Shown here: positions 62,724 to 64,000 of the stretch, piece by piece
Layout: each line of letters starts with the position of its first letter
Position numbering within the stretch: the stretch's first letter is position 1
Origin: Caprimulgus europaeus
Taxonomy: Eukaryota; Chordata; Aves; Caprimulgiformes; Caprimulgidae
NCBI GenBank assembly: GCA_907165065.1
Contig: OU015523.1
Location: 121,964,523 to 122,028,522 of the forward strand
Length of the DNA stretch: 64,000 bases
Reading direction: 5' to 3'
Notes under the pieces: model-generated
Databases searched by the model: none
What the model was told of the DNA's origin: nothing
What the model saw: the letters and a program-made list of their open reading frames with translations, nothing else
Translations under genes and position numbers: made by a program

Positions 62724-64000
62724 ATGGGTCACTTTAAATAAAAATAGGCAAAAGAGGTAAAAAGCAGTAAAGCAAAGACAGGTCACAGGCTCCCAAAGCA
62801 TCTGTTTTAGAAGCAGTACTGGTATAAAAGTACATGTTTTCCAGAGGTCTGACACGTGAGGTTTCTGTTCTAGCAGCCCTCCGTGGCTGAGCGATAAATA
62901 AGCGGATTAATGTAAAACCAAACGATCGAACCTCCCAGGCTCACAGCGTGCTGCTGTGTCACCCTTGCCATGAAGAGTTTTACTAAAGAGAAGTTTCCTT
63001 TAGTAGGTTTACTCACACCAGCATCAAAGTGCTGCTGAACCATAACCCAGCAGTTCTCCTCAGTGTATTAACGAGCTATCTTTAAAATTTTATTTTAAAA
63101 CTCAATAAAAGGTTGTGGATTAAGAGATTTTTGTATGAAAATCACGTCCAAACAGTTGATTTCATTCTGCAGTATAATCTTACATGTACCTTGGAAAATT
63201 AAAATAAATGAGAAAAATATTCTTGCAACAAGAAATTACATGAAAAGATTTAATTCCCAAACTCTTGCAAAAAAGTCAGCTGACAACAATAACTGTTTTA
63301 AGACTTGGTTTGTAATTTTACTGTGGAAAAAAAAAAACCCCAACCCTGTCTGATTCCCTCCTTTCCTCTTAGAATATGGTCTGAAAGGTGACTTGGGTAA
63401 TGAGGGGCCTACTACTGAGATCTTTGCAGAACTTGGGAACCATCTCTGCTTTCACACCTGGTAACTGTAAAGTGAAAAACTGAATTTAGTCTTAAATTTG
63501 AAAAATATATTTTGGCATTTGTAGAAATTCAGAGGCATCTAGGAGAAGCCTCATGTGAGAAATGGAACTTCAGAGGATGGCAGCTGTTGGTGGTGTTCTC
63601 CTCTGAGGCTATAAAGGGCATGTTTGTGTAGGTAGCTTTCCTGTGGTTTTAGCTCTTATTTATTCTATATTGCAAATTAATTTATTTGAAGAAAAATAAC
63701 TGATAAGAGTTACATAAAATCAAGGAGAAATCAAGTTCCATGTGACTCATCCCTATATACTCTGTTTTACTCTGTGAAGAGGCAGCAGTAACCTCAGACA
63801 AAGTAGGGTTTATTATTTTTGCCTAAAATGCACATTTATGTGTGTGTCTACAGAATTTTATGATATTTAATTACCGCTCTTTCCAACCAACACAAACATT
63901 CAGGAGGCTACAGTGGGGCAGAACCTTCCCAAAAGGAAGTGAGGGGTTACTTACCTGCACTCAGGTGTTATTAAAACAATGCTGGTCCTACAGACTTTTA

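Larger units (their letters stand above)
59881..64000. other. Intergenic DNA downstream of CLNS1A
   Basis: About 4.1 kb. Holds CR1 ends at 60552-60836 and 61072-61360 and an LTR at 62165-62723; no gene recognised. In human the next gene is AQP11, convergent with CLNS1A; no aquaporin-like exon was found on the minus strand here. Confidence 0.6.

Noticed and set aside
60000-64000. AQP11 3' exon on the minus strand, expected from human synteny
   Set aside because: No frame resembling the C-terminal aquaporin-11 sequence or its NPA-like motif was found; the gene probably starts beyond the window.
63938-64000. Minus-strand CAG|GTAAGT donor-like site at about 63955
   Set aside because: The sequence upstream on that strand has stops in the likely frames and no recognisable coding content.
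1-64000. tRNA, rRNA, CRISPR, operons, ribosome-binding sites or bacterial-type systems
   Set aside because: None seen; the window is spliced vertebrate DNA, where these bacterial features do not apply.

Overview
This window is vertebrate, almost certainly avian, genomic DNA. About two dozen CR1 LINE 3' fragments end in the bird-type ATTCTGTG octamer tail, there are five solo LTRs of endogenous retroviruses, and two multi-exon genes sit on the + strand with clear orthologs in all vertebrates. CR1 density is high (by eye about one seventh of the window), as in CR1-rich bird lineages; the species cannot be named from this alone.

Layout. (1) 1-41305: the 3' three quarters of RSF1 (Remodeling and Spacing Factor 1, the histone-binding partner of the ISWI ATPase SMARCA5). 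Twelve coding exons can be placed with GT/AG borders and matching phases; they encode about 1,234 residues and correspond to human exons 5-16, so the N-terminal ~200 residues lie outside the window to the left. A ~7.3-kb 3' UTR with no recognisable interspersed repeat follows the stop at 33947-33949. (2) 41306-44815: intergenic DNA dominated by repeats: a CR1 3' end, a CR1 reverse-transcriptase fragment split by an LTR, and a second solo LTR that stops about 180 bp before the next start codon. (3) 44816-59880: complete CLNS1A (pICln, the Sm-protein assembly chaperone of the PRMT5 methylosome): a CpG/ETS-rich TATA-less promoter, six coding exons (240-241 residues) and a likely seventh exon that is wholly 3' UTR. 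(4) 59881-64000: intergenic DNA with two CR1 ends and one LTR; no gene recognised. RSF1 and CLNS1A are neighbours in the same order and orientation in human 11q14.1, so this is conserved synteny. Both products are nuclear or nucleocytoplasmic factors (chromatin remodelling; snRNP assembly), but nothing here shows that they act together.

Most unusual observations: a 41-bp tandem duplication that copies the 5' splice site of the giant RSF1 exon; a 79-nt near-perfect hairpin in the last CLNS1A intron; an LTR nested in a CR1 RT fragment; a solo LTR with a perfect 5-bp target duplication abutting the CLNS1A promoter; an in-frame upstream ATG in CLNS1A exon 1; a pair of near-identical inverted CR1s in an RSF1 intron; and an unassigned antisense coding-like segment in CLNS1A intron 1. 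I found no wholly new gene system. All exon borders are read by eye and by remembered similarity to the human proteins.
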